Positions 25,914 to 32,803 are shown, counted from the stretch's first letter. The stretch is 32,803 bases of DNA from Rhodospirillales bacterium (GCA_017857825.1 JAFMCK010000005.1:1-32803); one strand, 5' to 3'. Made by a program: numbers and translations. Notes: generated from the letters alone by a model not told the origin.

Positions 25914-25925
25914 CATGCTACCGCA
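25914..25925 (-). promoter_or_regulatory. ops-like antitermination element
   Basis: TGCGGTAGCATG on the minus strand differs from the enterobacterial ops GGCGGTAGCGTG at two positions and keeps the GCGGTAGC core. In E. coli, ops in the leader of long surface-glycan operons pauses RNA polymerase and recruits RfaH. Here it lies in the transcript leader, between the gene for an RfaH/NusG paralogue and the first gene of a 22.8-kb operon. The TGC/GCA ends can pair around GGTA, as in ops hairpins. Functional use is inferred. Confidence 0.6.
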
Positions 25926-25981
25926 CTCCGGGTGAAATCGCCCAAAGTGCAAATCGACGATAAAATCAGGCACCGCTGCGA

Positions 25982-26482
25982 TCAGATCGCGAACACGGCG
26001 TCTCCTGAAACAGTGGCCCGGACTTTCCGTCCGAGCAGGTCCAAAAGCACAACGACGCGGTTGCGCTCGTCTGTGCCTTCGAACAAAGCTTCTAGCTCAC
26101 CAAGCGGGCCCCGCTTTACCTGCACGGTTTCGCCTTGTTTAAAGCCGGTGGCGGTGCGGGTACGGATAAGGCCGCTGTCGTCCTGGCGGGCGCGAATTTC
26201 ATTGATCACAGGATCCGGGACGGCCGCCGGCTTTTCGCCAAAGCGGATCACATCGCGAATACCGACGGTGCCGCGAATGGCGCGCCAAGGGGCGCGATCC
26301 GGATCAATTGCGATAAACAAATAGCCTGGAAACAACGGTTTTGGGACCCAATCCACGCGCCGCGCATGGGCGCGGCGTTTCAGGTGTTTTGGCAGCAAAA
26401 CTTCAAACCCTTGGCGGATCAAATGGCCAGCGGCCACGTCTTCTGCGTTGATGTGGGTATGCGCGGCGCACCAATACGTCAT
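25982..26482 (-). CDS. NusG/RfaH-type transcription antitermination paralogue
   Basis: A 166-residue specialised NusG paralogue. The NGN domain (about 1-100) contains YWCAAHTHINAED and LFPGYLF at 50-56, hallmarks of the part that binds the RNA polymerase clamp helices. The KOW domain (114-166) has the KQGETVQVKRGPLGELEA and RVVVLLDLLGR segments. Such proteins (RfaH, LoaP, UpxY) keep polymerase going through long surface-polysaccharide operons and are often their first gene. Here it lies immediately upstream of a 22.8-kb operon with an ops-like site. Its ATG overlaps the stop of the winged-helix regulator (ATGA at 26479-26482), so the two are coupled. It is unlikely to be the essential housekeeping NusG, which usually sits by secE and rplK. 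Confidence 0.9.
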   Translation of the reverse strand: MTYWCAAHTHINAEDVAAGHLIRQGFEVLLPKHLKRRAHARRVDWVPKPLFPGYLFIAIDPDRAPWRAIRGTVGIRDVIRFGEKPAAVPDPVINEIRARQDDSGLIRTRTATGFKQGETVQVKRGPLGELEALFEGTDERNRVVVLLDLLGRKVRATVSGDAVFAI

Positions 26483-27144
26483 GTTGCACCTTCGTCGTCG
26501 ATGTCCGGTGCATGCCGCCGCATGCGATCGATGCCCAGAAATCCCGGTGCCATGATGCGGTCTTTCGGTAAGAAAACGCTGACAGCATTATGTGCTTCGA
26601 GGGGGCTATGTAGACGACAGATGATCGCCGCATCGAAGTTCGCGATGTCGTCAATGTGTTGTATGCGCTCTATCCCGGATAAATTGTCTAGTTTCGCATT
26701 TAACCCGCAAAAGATGGCCATTTGTTTTAGGCCTTCTGGCGCGGACATGGCGAAGATTTCTGCAAGATCGCCGTCGCCGACCAAAACAATGCGACGCCAA
26801 TCGTTGTTGAGGCACTGCTCATATATCTTTGCAGCCTCATTCCGCGTGGCGCGAAATAGACCCAGTGATTGCGTAAGATACTCCGCCGTCAATCGGGTCT
26901 TCTCTGTGAACCCGTGCGGCGTAAGGTAATATGCAAAGCGGTTGGCGGGGGCTTGGCGGACCTTGATCAGGCCTTTTTTGATGCAGCGTTTCAGATATGT
27001 ATTGGTTAAGCCAAGCGCGATCGATAGTTCGCTGGCGAGCGAGCGCTGCGATAGACTTTCATTGTCATGGACGGCATTCAGCAGGCCGAGCATGATACGC
27101 TCTTCACCATCAAATTTGTCCGACTGCAGATCTATTTTTGCCAT
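26479..27144 (-). CDS. EPS-associated MarR-like winged-helix regulator with C-terminal Rossmann-like domain
   Basis: 221 residues from the ATG at 27144 (a TTG at 27171 is also in frame). Residues 12-110 resemble the MarR family of EPS-associated regulators: EERIMLGLLNAV, the helix-turn-helix region at 31-60 (LSQRSLASELSIALG...) and YYLTPHGFTEKTRLT. Those proteins are usually about 110 residues long. Here a second domain follows (117-205) with a Rossmann-like GDGDLAE turn at 123-129, which could bind a nucleotide or nucleotide sugar as an effector. I infer that it represses its own promoter through the palindromes at 27223-27261 and perhaps the divergent tviB-like gene. It is coupled to the NusG-paralogue gene. 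Confidence 0.82.
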   Translation of the reverse strand: MAKIDLQSDKFDGEERIMLGLLNAVHDNESLSQRSLASELSIALGLTNTYLKRCIKKGLIKVRQAPANRFAYYLTPHGFTEKTRLTAEYLTQSLGLFRATRNEAAKIYEQCLNNDWRRIVLVGDGDLAEIFAMSAPEGLKQMAIFCGLNAKLDNLSGIERIQHIDDIANFDAAIICRLHSPLEAHNAVSVFLPKDRIMAPGFLGIDRMRRHAPDIDDEGAT

Positions 27145-27214
27145 GCGTCGTTCCGAGTGCCTCAACCCCAAATATCGCCGAACGGGTTGTAAAAACTTGC
27201 GAATCGATGGTCAC

Positions 27215-27242
27215 CATATACTGTTCATCCCATGAACGTCAA
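27215..27242 (-). promoter_or_regulatory. promoter of the regulator-NusG operon
   Basis: On the minus strand TTGACG (27242-27237) and TATATG (27220-27215) stand 16 bases apart, a reasonable sigma-70 promoter. One of the two palindromes fills the spacer, so a bound regulator would block polymerase. The -10 box lies about 70 nt upstream of the regulator's ATG. Confidence 0.55.
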
Positions 27243-27261
27243 TCGTGTTCATGGGATGAAC
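27223..27261. promoter_or_regulatory. double palindromic operator GTTCAT-N3-ATGAAC
   Basis: GTTCATCCCATGAAC (27223-27237) and GTTCATGGGATGAAC (27247-27261) are each a 6-bp palindrome around three central bases. They are also exact 15-base reverse complements of each other, with centres 24 bp apart and a 9-bp spacer. Two dimers could bind on nearly the same face of the DNA. The site lies between divergent genes and overlaps the promoter of the MarR-like gene. That regulator is the obvious candidate to bind it, by inference. Confidence 0.7.
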
Positions 27262-27279
27262 GCGATAAAGGATGGAGAA

Positions 27280-27300
27280 ATGAAGCTAAAAAGGCTTTAA
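27280..27300 (+). other. possible six-codon leader ORF upstream of the tviB-like gene
   Basis: ATG to TAA encodes MKLKRL, with AAAGGATGGAG just upstream, a better ribosome-binding site than that of the main gene. It lies 65 nt before the tviB-like start. It could act as a leader peptide or be chance. Confidence 0.2.
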
Positions 27301-27315
27301 CTTTGTCGTTTGATC

Positions 27316-27356
27316 CCTTATTCGCACATGCCGACGGTTAAACGATTCGAATAAGG
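27316..27356 (+). promoter_or_regulatory. inverted repeat enclosing the tviB-like ribosome-binding site
   Basis: CCTTATTCG (27316-27324) and CGAATAAGG (27348-27356) are exact 9-base reverse complements with a 23-base loop. The right arm contains most of the AAGGA (27353-27357) that precedes the TTG start at 27366. In RNA, pairing would hide the ribosome-binding site; as DNA it could be a regulator site. Confidence 0.4.
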
Positions 27357-27365
27357 ACGTTTTCT

Positions 27366-28661
27366 TTGGCAACGACGCATCCGCCAGAAGCTGCACTGCA
27401 GCTGCCAAAAATTGCCGTGCTCGGCCTCGGCTATGTGGGCTTGCCCCTGGCACTGGCATTGGCAAAGCATTTTGATGTGGTCGGTTTCGATATTTCTGCG
27501 ACGCGCCTGCGTGGGCTGCAAGCGGGTGAAGACGACACCGGCGAGGCGGAAAGCGCGGCGCTCGGATCTTCCAATATCACGTTCAGCGGTGATCCTGCAG
27601 CGTTGGAAGGGTGCAATGTCTTTATCGTCACCGTGCCGACGCCGATTGATGCCGAAAACCGGCCTGACCTTCAGGCCGTGACCTCTGCAAGCCGGACCGT
27701 CGGTGGGGCTCTCCAGCCGGGCGGGATCGTCGTTTTTGAAAGCACGGTGTATCCGGGTGTTACCGAAGATATTTGTGGGCCGCTGCTCGCGGAAGTTTCG
27801 GGCCTCAGCTGTGGCGAGGATTTTTTCCTAGGCTACTCACCCGAACGGATGAATCCAGGCGATAAGGCGCACGGCGTCGAAAACATCACCAAGGTGGTTG
27901 CTGGCCAAACGCCTGAGGTCGCCGCCGTCTTGCGGCACGTCTATGGGACCGTGAACGGTGACGACATTTTTGTCGCCAAAGATATTCGCACCGCCGAAGC
28001 CGCCAAGGTCATCGAGAATGCACAGCGTGACATCAATATCGCGTTTATAAACGAAGTCGCGATGATCTTTTCGAAGATGGGCCTCTCGACCCATGATGTG
28101 TTGGAAGCTGCCGGGACCAAGTGGAATTTCTTGCCGTTCACGCCGGGCTTGGTTGGTGGCCACTGCATCGGCGTGGATCCGTTTTACTTGTCCCATGCCG
28201 CCGAACAGCATGACCATCATGCCGAGGTGATTTTGGCGGGGCGCCGCATTAACGACAGCATGGCCGGATTCCTTGCGGACAGTATCCATGCGCAATTACA
28301 GCCTTCGAGCCGTATCCTCGTGATGGGCCTGACATTTAAAGAAAACGTTCCAGACCTCAGAAATTCCAAAGCGGCGGATTTGATCTTTGCGCTGCAACGG
28401 CATGGTCATCAGATCACAGTGATCGATCCGATCGCTCGCGTTGCGGAAGCCCGCGACATCTATCGCGTTGAGCCCATTACGTCGACAACGGGGCTGTCAG
28501 GTTTTGATTGCATTGTCGGCACTGTGCCGCATGACGCCTTTCGGCAAATGTCGCATGCAGAGATTACAGAATTAATCACGCCGACCGGTTTAGTTGCTGA
28601 CATCAAAGGCATTTGGCGGGAACTAGAATTACCCAAAAGCATCCGCCGCTGGAATCTGTAA
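27366..28661 (+). CDS. tviB: UDP-N-acetylhexosamine 6-dehydrogenase (TviB/WbpA type)
   Basis: A 431-residue UDP-glucose/GDP-mannose dehydrogenase family enzyme: NAD-binding GLGYVGLPLA at 20-29, K214 and N218 in AAKVIENAQRD, and the catalytic cysteine C267 in GGHCIGVDPFYL. NAQRD and the KWNFLPFTPGLVGGHCIG stretch are typical of the TviB/VipA group, which oxidises the C6 hydroxyl of UDP-GlcNAc or UDP-GalNAc to a carboxylate with two NAD. The product would be an acidic sugar for the glycan. The start is TTG with AAGGA 8 nt upstream, and no ATG is available nearby. It diverges from the regulator and is followed one base later by 6-phosphogluconolactonase. Confidence 0.92.
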   Translation: MATTHPPEAALQLPKIAVLGLGYVGLPLALALAKHFDVVGFDISATRLRGLQAGEDDTGEAESAALGSSNITFSGDPAALEGCNVFIVTVPTPIDAENRPDLQAVTSASRTVGGALQPGGIVVFESTVYPGVTEDICGPLLAEVSGLSCGEDFFLGYSPERMNPGDKAHGVENITKVVAGQTPEVAAVLRHVYGTVNGDDIFVAKDIRTAEAAKVIENAQRDINIAFINEVAMIFSKMGLSTHDVLEAAGTKWNFLPFTPGLVGGHCIGVDPFYLSHAAEQHDHHAEVILAGRRINDSMAGFLADSIHAQLQPSSRILVMGLTFKENVPDLRNSKAADLIFALQRHGHQITVIDPIARVAEARDIYRVEPITSTTGLSGFDCIVGTVPHDAFRQMSHAEITELITPTGLVADIKGIWRELELPKSIRRWNL

Positions 28662-28662
28662 A

Positions 28663-29364
28663 GTGACGATTGCACGTTATGCTGCAGATTTCGAAAATGA
28701 GGTAGCAACGGCGCTGGCAGAAAACATCGCCGAACGCTTACGACAAGTTTTAGATTTCAAAACGCGCGCCGTGCTGGCGCTGTCCGGGGGTCGAAGCCCG
28801 CAGCGTGTTCTGCCTGTTTTAGCGCGGGCACCGATGGATTGGTCTGCGGTTGATGTGACGCTCAGCGATGAACGCTGGGTGCCGCCAAGCGACCCCGCCA
28901 GCAATGCGGCATTGATTGACCGGTGCTTTCTTCAAGAAGGTGCGGCGCGCGTGAACTTCATACCGTTGTGGACGCCAAATACGCCGCATGCAGAAGGCCC
29001 TACCCACGCGGATGCGCGGTTACGCAGCATAACCATGCCGCTAGACATCATCTATTTGGGGATTGGCGAAGACGGTCACCTTGCCTCGCTGTTTCCGGCG
29101 GATACGGCGGCGGCATTTACCGCGTCGCACGGGTTTAGCGTTTCAACGTTGGCGGATGTGTATCAGGCACCACGAGAACGCATCAGCTTGGATCTACCGA
29201 CACTGCTTGAGGCGGCAACGATCTATTTGCATTTTGGTGGCGCCGCGAAAGCGGCGGTTTATGAGACAGCCGTGAATATGACCACGCCGTCGGCTACCTT
29301 ACCCCTGAGCCTGATCGTGCAGAGCGGACACCCCGATATCCGCGTGTTCAGTTTTCGCGGCTAA
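28663..29364 (+). CDS. pgl: 6-phosphogluconolactonase
   Basis: A 233-residue SugarP_isomerase-type 6-phosphogluconolactonase: LALSGGRSPQRV at about 38-49, VTLSDERWVPP, and LGIGEDGHLASLFP with the conserved GxGxDGHxxSLFP-like loop. It hydrolyses 6-phosphogluconolactone in the oxidative pentose phosphate or Entner-Doudoroff route, so it belongs to central metabolism rather than to glycan synthesis. The start is GTG one base after the tviB-like stop, suggesting one transcript. Its last 66 bases overlap the 3' end of the convergent ligase/polymerase gene. zwf and edd, its common partners, are not in the window. Confidence 0.92.
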   Translation: MTIARYAADFENEVATALAENIAERLRQVLDFKTRAVLALSGGRSPQRVLPVLARAPMDWSAVDVTLSDERWVPPSDPASNAALIDRCFLQEGAARVNFIPLWTPNTPHAEGPTHADARLRSITMPLDIIYLGIGEDGHLASLFPADTAAAFTASHGFSVSTLADVYQAPRERISLDLPTLLEAATIYLHFGGAAKAAVYETAVNMTTPSATLPLSLIVQSGHPDIRVFSFRG

Positions 29365-30600
29365 GTTTCGGCATAGGTTGTAGGCTAAAATAAACGTCAG
29401 AATGATCGCCGTAAGCCACCATTTCTGCCAAATGCCGAAACTGATGTTTGCTACGAAAAGCAATGTTGTCGCCGATCCCATCATGGCGGCACGCGCATTC
29501 TTCGTCAGATCGCTTTTCACGATGGTATAAAAACCTTGGGCAAGCAGGGCAATGAAAAGCAAGGTGCCGACCAGGCCGAGTTCCAGCCAGATTTGTAGCA
29601 TCACGTTATGCGGATGCAATGGAATCGGCTCAACGAAGATTTGCAACGGGCCATGATCGTAATAAACCTTCACCAACTTTCGCGTTGAGCTCGGGTAAAG
29701 ATTTTTGCTGGAATTCAGACCAAGCCCGATGATCGGTGTCTTTTCAATATTTTCGGCGGCGGCCCGCCAAATTAACATGCGACTTGCGACCGGTGGCCAC
29801 AAACCTTCGCCCGTGGGGACTTCTATGCGAGGGTCGGGCAATCGGTCTGTATTAAAGGGTAAACTTAAGCCGACAACGGTGAGCATTAATATAGCCGCAA
29901 TTGGAAAGGCACGCGGCAAAAGCCTTGCTGCGACAAAAGCCAGACAACCCACGCCCAAAGCAACGATGATCACAGCCGCATCGGCAAGCGCCGCTGCAGC
30001 GACGATCGCCAGCGCGAACAACACGCCAAGTCCACGTTGACGAAACCAAACCGCCAAGATCAATGGCACGGCCAAGCCGGTTAGGATGATCAGACCACTG
30101 TTGTACAGAACGCGGTAGTCCTTCAGCGTCGATTGTCCTTTGGAGAGGATATCGCGGCCGATGTACAGCAACATCCCATCGGTTGCATATTCAAACAGAT
30201 AAATGGCGCACATTACAGCAAAGCCGATCATCAAGCTTGTGCTGATTTTCCGTGTCGCCGCAGGTCCGGCTGAAGCAATGCTCAGGGCTAATATGATTGT
30301 GGCGGCGAAGACGCCCGAAATACCCGCAAGTGATTTCAATGCCGATGCATGGTCTGTCGCCCAAATCGTCGAGAGTGCCGCCCATCCAAGAAAGGCGAAC
30401 GGGACCAGCCATTGGCGCCCCAAATTTGGCAACGGTGGTCGTCGGCCCCACAGATCAACGGCCGCAATAATCATCAACAAAATGAGCGCAGGCACGATCC
30501 CTCTTGCAGCGAACAACACCAATGTCGGCATTAAGGCGAAGATAATGGCCATCATTTTTGATGTGGCGCTCGACATATCTGTGGTGATCTTTTCGGTCAT
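29299..30600 (-). CDS. O-antigen ligase/polymerase (WaaL/Wzy-like) membrane protein
   Basis: 433 residues, highly hydrophobic with about ten to twelve membrane helices. A large periplasmic loop carries RMLIWRAAAENIEKTP, GLGLNSS and LHPHNVMLQIWLELGLVG (H329, H331), the signature of the O-antigen ligase / Wzy_C family. It either joins repeating units into a chain or attaches glycan to lipid A-core or another lipid; sequence alone does not tell ligase from polymerase. Its 3' end overlaps the pgl gene by 66 bases tail to tail, yet the protein still looks complete. The ATG is at 30600, after a 128-base gap from the heparinase-like gene. Confidence 0.9.
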   Translation of the reverse strand: MTEKITTDMSSATSKMMAIIFALMPTLVLFAARGIVPALILLMIIAAVDLWGRRPPLPNLGRQWLVPFAFLGWAALSTIWATDHASALKSLAGISGVFAATIILALSIASAGPAATRKISTSLMIGFAVMCAIYLFEYATDGMLLYIGRDILSKGQSTLKDYRVLYNSGLIILTGLAVPLILAVWFRQRGLGVLFALAIVAAAALADAAVIIVALGVGCLAFVAARLLPRAFPIAAILMLTVVGLSLPFNTDRLPDPRIEVPTGEGLWPPVASRMLIWRAAAENIEKTPIIGLGLNSSKNLYPSSTRKLVKVYYDHGPLQIFVEPIPLHPHNVMLQIWLELGLVGTLLFIALLAQGFYTIVKSDLTKNARAAMMGSATTLLFVANISFGIWQKWWLTAIILTFILAYNLCRNLAAKTEHADIGVSALHDQAQG

Positions 30601-30655
30601 CGGTGCGGGGTCAATCAGTCGCGGTTTTTGCGTGGGTTAATGTGATCATCTTATT

Positions 30656-30667
30656 GAACGTACCGCC
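30656..30667 (-). promoter_or_regulatory. partial ops-like match in the leader of the ligase/polymerase gene
   Basis: On the minus strand this reads GGCGGTACGTTC: the first seven bases equal ops, then one G is missing. It lies 55 nt before the ATG, similar to the spacing in the large operon. The match is weaker and may be chance. Confidence 0.2.
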
Positions 30668-30728
30668 TAGCATGAAAATATCTGACGATAAAGCGCCGGT
30701 CATGGCAGTGTGCCAAACAAAAGCACGC

Positions 30729-32213
30729 TCACCCCTGCATCGCGAACCGCCACTTGATGGTCGTCGTCGCCGGTTCGTGATTGCCGAGAACGGTAATTTG
30801 TTGGCTGCGGTGCTGGCGACCATCATGAAAGCTGACACTCTCTTCGAGCATCACCGGATGACGGCAATGGAAGCGCCAGCCCTTGCCGCGTGGCGGTTTG
30901 ACGATCACCTCGCCCCCACCCTCGACCATGGATGCCCGAACGTCCGGGTGAAGATGAAACCGAATGGATAGTGGCTGCGAACTGCCACCGCTGAGGATGT
31001 CTTCCCCCCGGATGTCCGTACCGCCTGCATCGACATAGATACTGCGGGTATGCGTGATGCCGAATTTTCGATAGCCGTCGTGCTCGGCTTCGATCAGCCG
31101 CGCGCCTTCGTGGTCGCGGCGTGTTACCTTGGTATTCTGTATAGGGTCGGTATCCGTATCGTTTATCACCAAAGCCGTATGTGCGGCCGTCGACGCCAAG
31201 GCGTGCGCCCAGGCCTGATTGTTATCACCCAAGCGCCGACCGCAATTGCCGAATAGGCGCACCTTGCCGACGGCGACCTCGAAAGATGCCGGGGCGCGGT
31301 GGCCCCTGTCAGATGCGGGGTCCTCGCCGCAATCGAACAACAGCGTCGTTTGTCCGGCGCGGATGCGCTGATATCCGGTGTGGGTTGCTGACGTCATGGC
31401 GCGGGCTTTACTGGCGGACGCAGTGATCACGCGCTCGATCAGGTCTGCCGTGGCGTCTGTCGCACCCCCCATCAAGGCGAAGCCGCCATCGCCGAACTGC
31501 ATCGCTTTGATAAACGGCACCAAGCGGTCGATGGCAGACACCAAACCCACCGGCGGCTCAATATGATGCGCCAGCAATGCCGTTTGAATTTCAATCAAGA
31601 TCGCCAACACCGTCAGCGCAATCTGTGGTGCGCGCGATACGTGCCCCCCGTCACGCAGGATTTGGGCGTCGACATCGGCACCAAGTCGCGCCAACGCAGT
31701 CGGGAATGTTGCGCGCATGTCGGGGATCATCAGTGCGGCTGCAATGCGGGCTTGGTGCGCAAAAAAGCGCTGCCAAGCATACCCGTTGCCGCCATGCATG
31801 CGGTTAAGATGTTTGGCCGTGCGCAAAATTGCGACCGCCAACGACACTTTAAGCTCTGCCGGGATGGTTTGGTCGGCAGCCACATAAGCATCCAGCCAAC
31901 GTACCAAGCGCTCGCCGGCGACCTCGGGCCGCCACGTCTGGGCGTCCCAGCGATGATGTGCGCCCAGCCATTCGCCGAGTATGCCGCTGTCCGCCCCTAG
32001 TGAGGCTGCGTGCAACCAACGAAAATGCCCAATTGTTTCATCTTTTAGCGGCTGTGTGATCGGCCACGCGCCGTCGGCATACCAAGCGGCTTCGGCGCTC
32101 AACGTCGCATTCATGCCGGGCCCCTCAATCGTGGACGGCGCGCGTCGGCCCAGCCAGACGCTATAAGGCCAACTGCGATAAACCAGATGAGAAATTTTTT
32201 TAGCGACGCTCAT
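30729..32213 (-). CDS. heparinase II/III-like protein
   Basis: 494 residues. The N-terminal alpha-helical part (about 60-270) contains GNGYAWQRFFAHQARIA and DGGHVSRAP at 188-196, matching the usual DGGHxERSP helix-toroid motif with serine instead of glutamate. The C-terminal Heparinase_II_III beta domain spans about 285-480 (ISIRFHLHPDV-like segment present). Members cleave acidic polysaccharides or trim surface glycans. No clear signal peptide is visible, so the site of action is uncertain. In alphaproteobacteria this gene often follows rsmB, as it does here with a 57-base gap. Confidence 0.85.
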   Translation of the reverse strand: MSVAKKISHLVYRSWPYSVWLGRRAPSTIEGPGMNATLSAEAAWYADGAWPITQPLKDETIGHFRWLHAASLGADSGILGEWLGAHHRWDAQTWRPEVAGERLVRWLDAYVAADQTIPAELKVSLAVAILRTAKHLNRMHGGNGYAWQRFFAHQARIAAALMIPDMRATFPTALARLGADVDAQILRDGGHVSRAPQIALTVLAILIEIQTALLAHHIEPPVGLVSAIDRLVPFIKAMQFGDGGFALMGGATDATADLIERVITASASKARAMTSATHTGYQRIRAGQTTLLFDCGEDPASDRGHRAPASFEVAVGKVRLFGNCGRRLGDNNQAWAHALASTAAHTALVINDTDTDPIQNTKVTRRDHEGARLIEAEHDGYRKFGITHTRSIYVDAGGTDIRGEDILSGGSSQPLSIRFHLHPDVRASMVEGGGEVIVKPPRGKGWRFHCRHPVMLEESVSFHDGRQHRSQQITVLGNHEPATTTIKWRFAMQG

Positions 32214-32270
32214 AGGGCAGCCTTAAGGCGCAATGATGTCGAAAAAATGACCAAGGTTAAAATGATCGCC

Positions 32271-32803
32271 TCAAGCGGCTTTCTTAATCAAGCGGGCCGC
32301 AAAGAATCCATCCAGTCCGCCTTGATCGGCGAGTTGACTAGGCAGGGTGCGAAGATCACCCGCCGGCGTCACGGCTTCCTGTAAGCCGCCGATTTCTGCG
32401 GCCTGTATCGGCACGCGCGCGAAGTCGGGATGGCGGCGCAAAAAGCCGTCGATCCGCGCCGGCCCTTCTTCCGGCTGCAGCGAACACGTTGCAAATACCA
32501 ACAAACCGCCCGGGCGCAGCATCTCGACCGCCGCATCAAGAAGGTCATCTTGCACCTGTGCTAGTTTTGTGATGTCGGCGGCAGATTTTAGATGCTGGAT
32601 GTCCGGATGGCGCCTGAGTGTGCCCGTCGACGAGCACGGCGCATCCAAAAGTACGGCGTCGGCCAAAGCGGGCGGACACCATTTACGGGCATCAGCAGCC
32701 ACCAATTCAGCGCTGAGCCAAGTGCGGGTTAAATTATCCCGTACCCGGTTCAGGCGTTTTGCCGAGATATCTAACGCAGTCACAACAGCGCCCGCAGCTG
32801 CAA
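32271..32803 (-). CDS. rsmB: 16S rRNA m5C967 methyltransferase RsmB, C-terminal part (runs off right edge)
   Basis: The last 177 codons of an RsmB/NOP2-Sun family enzyme that methylates C5 of C967 in 16S rRNA. Both catalytic-site cysteine motifs are visible: DAPCSSTGTLRRHPD and FATCSLQPEE. The frame continues without a stop to the window edge (AAAGAVVTALDIS), so the N-terminus and NusB-like domain lie outside. The GTG at 32783 is internal, not a start. This is a housekeeping gene and marks a border of the glycan locus. Confidence 0.92.
   Translation of the reverse strand, partial: AAAGAVVTALDISAKRLNRVRDNLTRTWLSAELVAADARKWCPPALADAVLLDAPCSSTGTLRRHPDIQHLKSAADITKLAQVQDDLLDAAVEMLRPGGLLVFATCSLQPEEGPARIDGFLRRHPDFARVPIQAAEIGGLQEAVTPAGDLRTLPSQLADQGGLDGFFAARLIKKAA

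Noticed and set aside
25982-26482. Housekeeping nusG
   Set aside because: The neighbours are a regulator and a glycan operon rather than secE and rplK, and the sequence is a divergent paralogue.
26135-26929. 264-codon plus-strand open frame
   Set aside because: It lies antisense to the NusG paralogue and the winged-helix regulator, both of which have clear domains; its product has no recognisable motif and an unlikely composition.
1-32803. Mobile elements, CRISPR arrays, tRNA or rRNA genes
   Set aside because: None was seen: no transposase or integrase motifs, no regularly spaced repeats and no cloverleaf-like or rRNA-like stretches were recognised by eye.

Overview
The window reads as one end of a large cell-surface polysaccharide / glycan locus from an alphaproteobacterium. 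I infer this from the moderately high G+C flanks, a rsmB-heparinase II/III gene pair at one border, and the MarR-type EPS regulator plus NusG-paralogue pair. The exact genus cannot be read from the sequence. I see no tRNA, rRNA, CRISPR array, insertion sequence or integrase. No gene-free stretch exceeds about 250 bases.

Layout, right to left (most genes are on the minus strand). 30.7-32.8 kb: the end of rsmB and a heparinase II/III-like gene. 29.3-30.6 kb: an O-antigen ligase/polymerase-like membrane protein, whose 3' end overlaps a plus-strand pair (27.4-29.4 kb) of a UDP-N-acetylhexosamine 6-dehydrogenase (TviB type) and 6-phosphogluconolactonase. 26.0-27.1 kb: a regulatory pair on the minus strand, namely a winged-helix regulator with an extra C-terminal Rossmann-like domain and a short NusG/RfaH-type antiterminator. 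The pair is driven from a promoter that carries two perfect GTTCAT-N3-ATGAAC palindromes.

From 25.87 down to 3.09 kb about twenty genes run in one direction with only short gaps. Just before the first of them, between it and the NusG-paralogue gene, lies TGCGGTAGCATG. This closely resembles the ops element that recruits RfaH, so the whole 22.8-kb unit is probably controlled by antitermination. It encodes: (a) most of a CMP-legionaminic-acid type pathway (PtmE-like nucleotidyltransferase, LegC aminotransferase, LegG epimerase, LegI/NeuB synthase, LegF CMP-transferase), with a FemAB-like acyltransferase where LegH would be expected and no recognisable LegB dehydratase; (b) a second, separate CMP-sugar module made of a DRE-TIM metallolyase (aldolase) fused to a DUF115-like domain, a KdsB-like cytidylyltransferase and a HAD phosphatase, which I read as a candidate route to an unknown 3-deoxy-ulosonic acid; (c) decorating enzymes: a phytanoyl-CoA-type dioxygenase, an FkbM methyltransferase, a PtmH-like methyltransferase, a radical SAM/SPASM protein, SDRs, and a xylose-isomerase-like TIM barrel; (d) assembly proteins: GT-B-like surface-carbohydrate proteins, one apparently split in two, and a flippase-like ABC transporter.

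0-3.1 kb: a plus-strand CmcI-like methyltransferase meets the big operon tail to tail. It diverges from a second minus-strand unit with a LIC13510-type surface carbohydrate protein and the start of a Gfo/Idh/MocA oxidoreductase that runs off the left edge. The central genes (about 6-13 kb and the FkbM gene at 17-18.4 kb) look visibly richer in A+T than the flanks, consistent with modular acquisition. That is an impression by eye, not a calculation.
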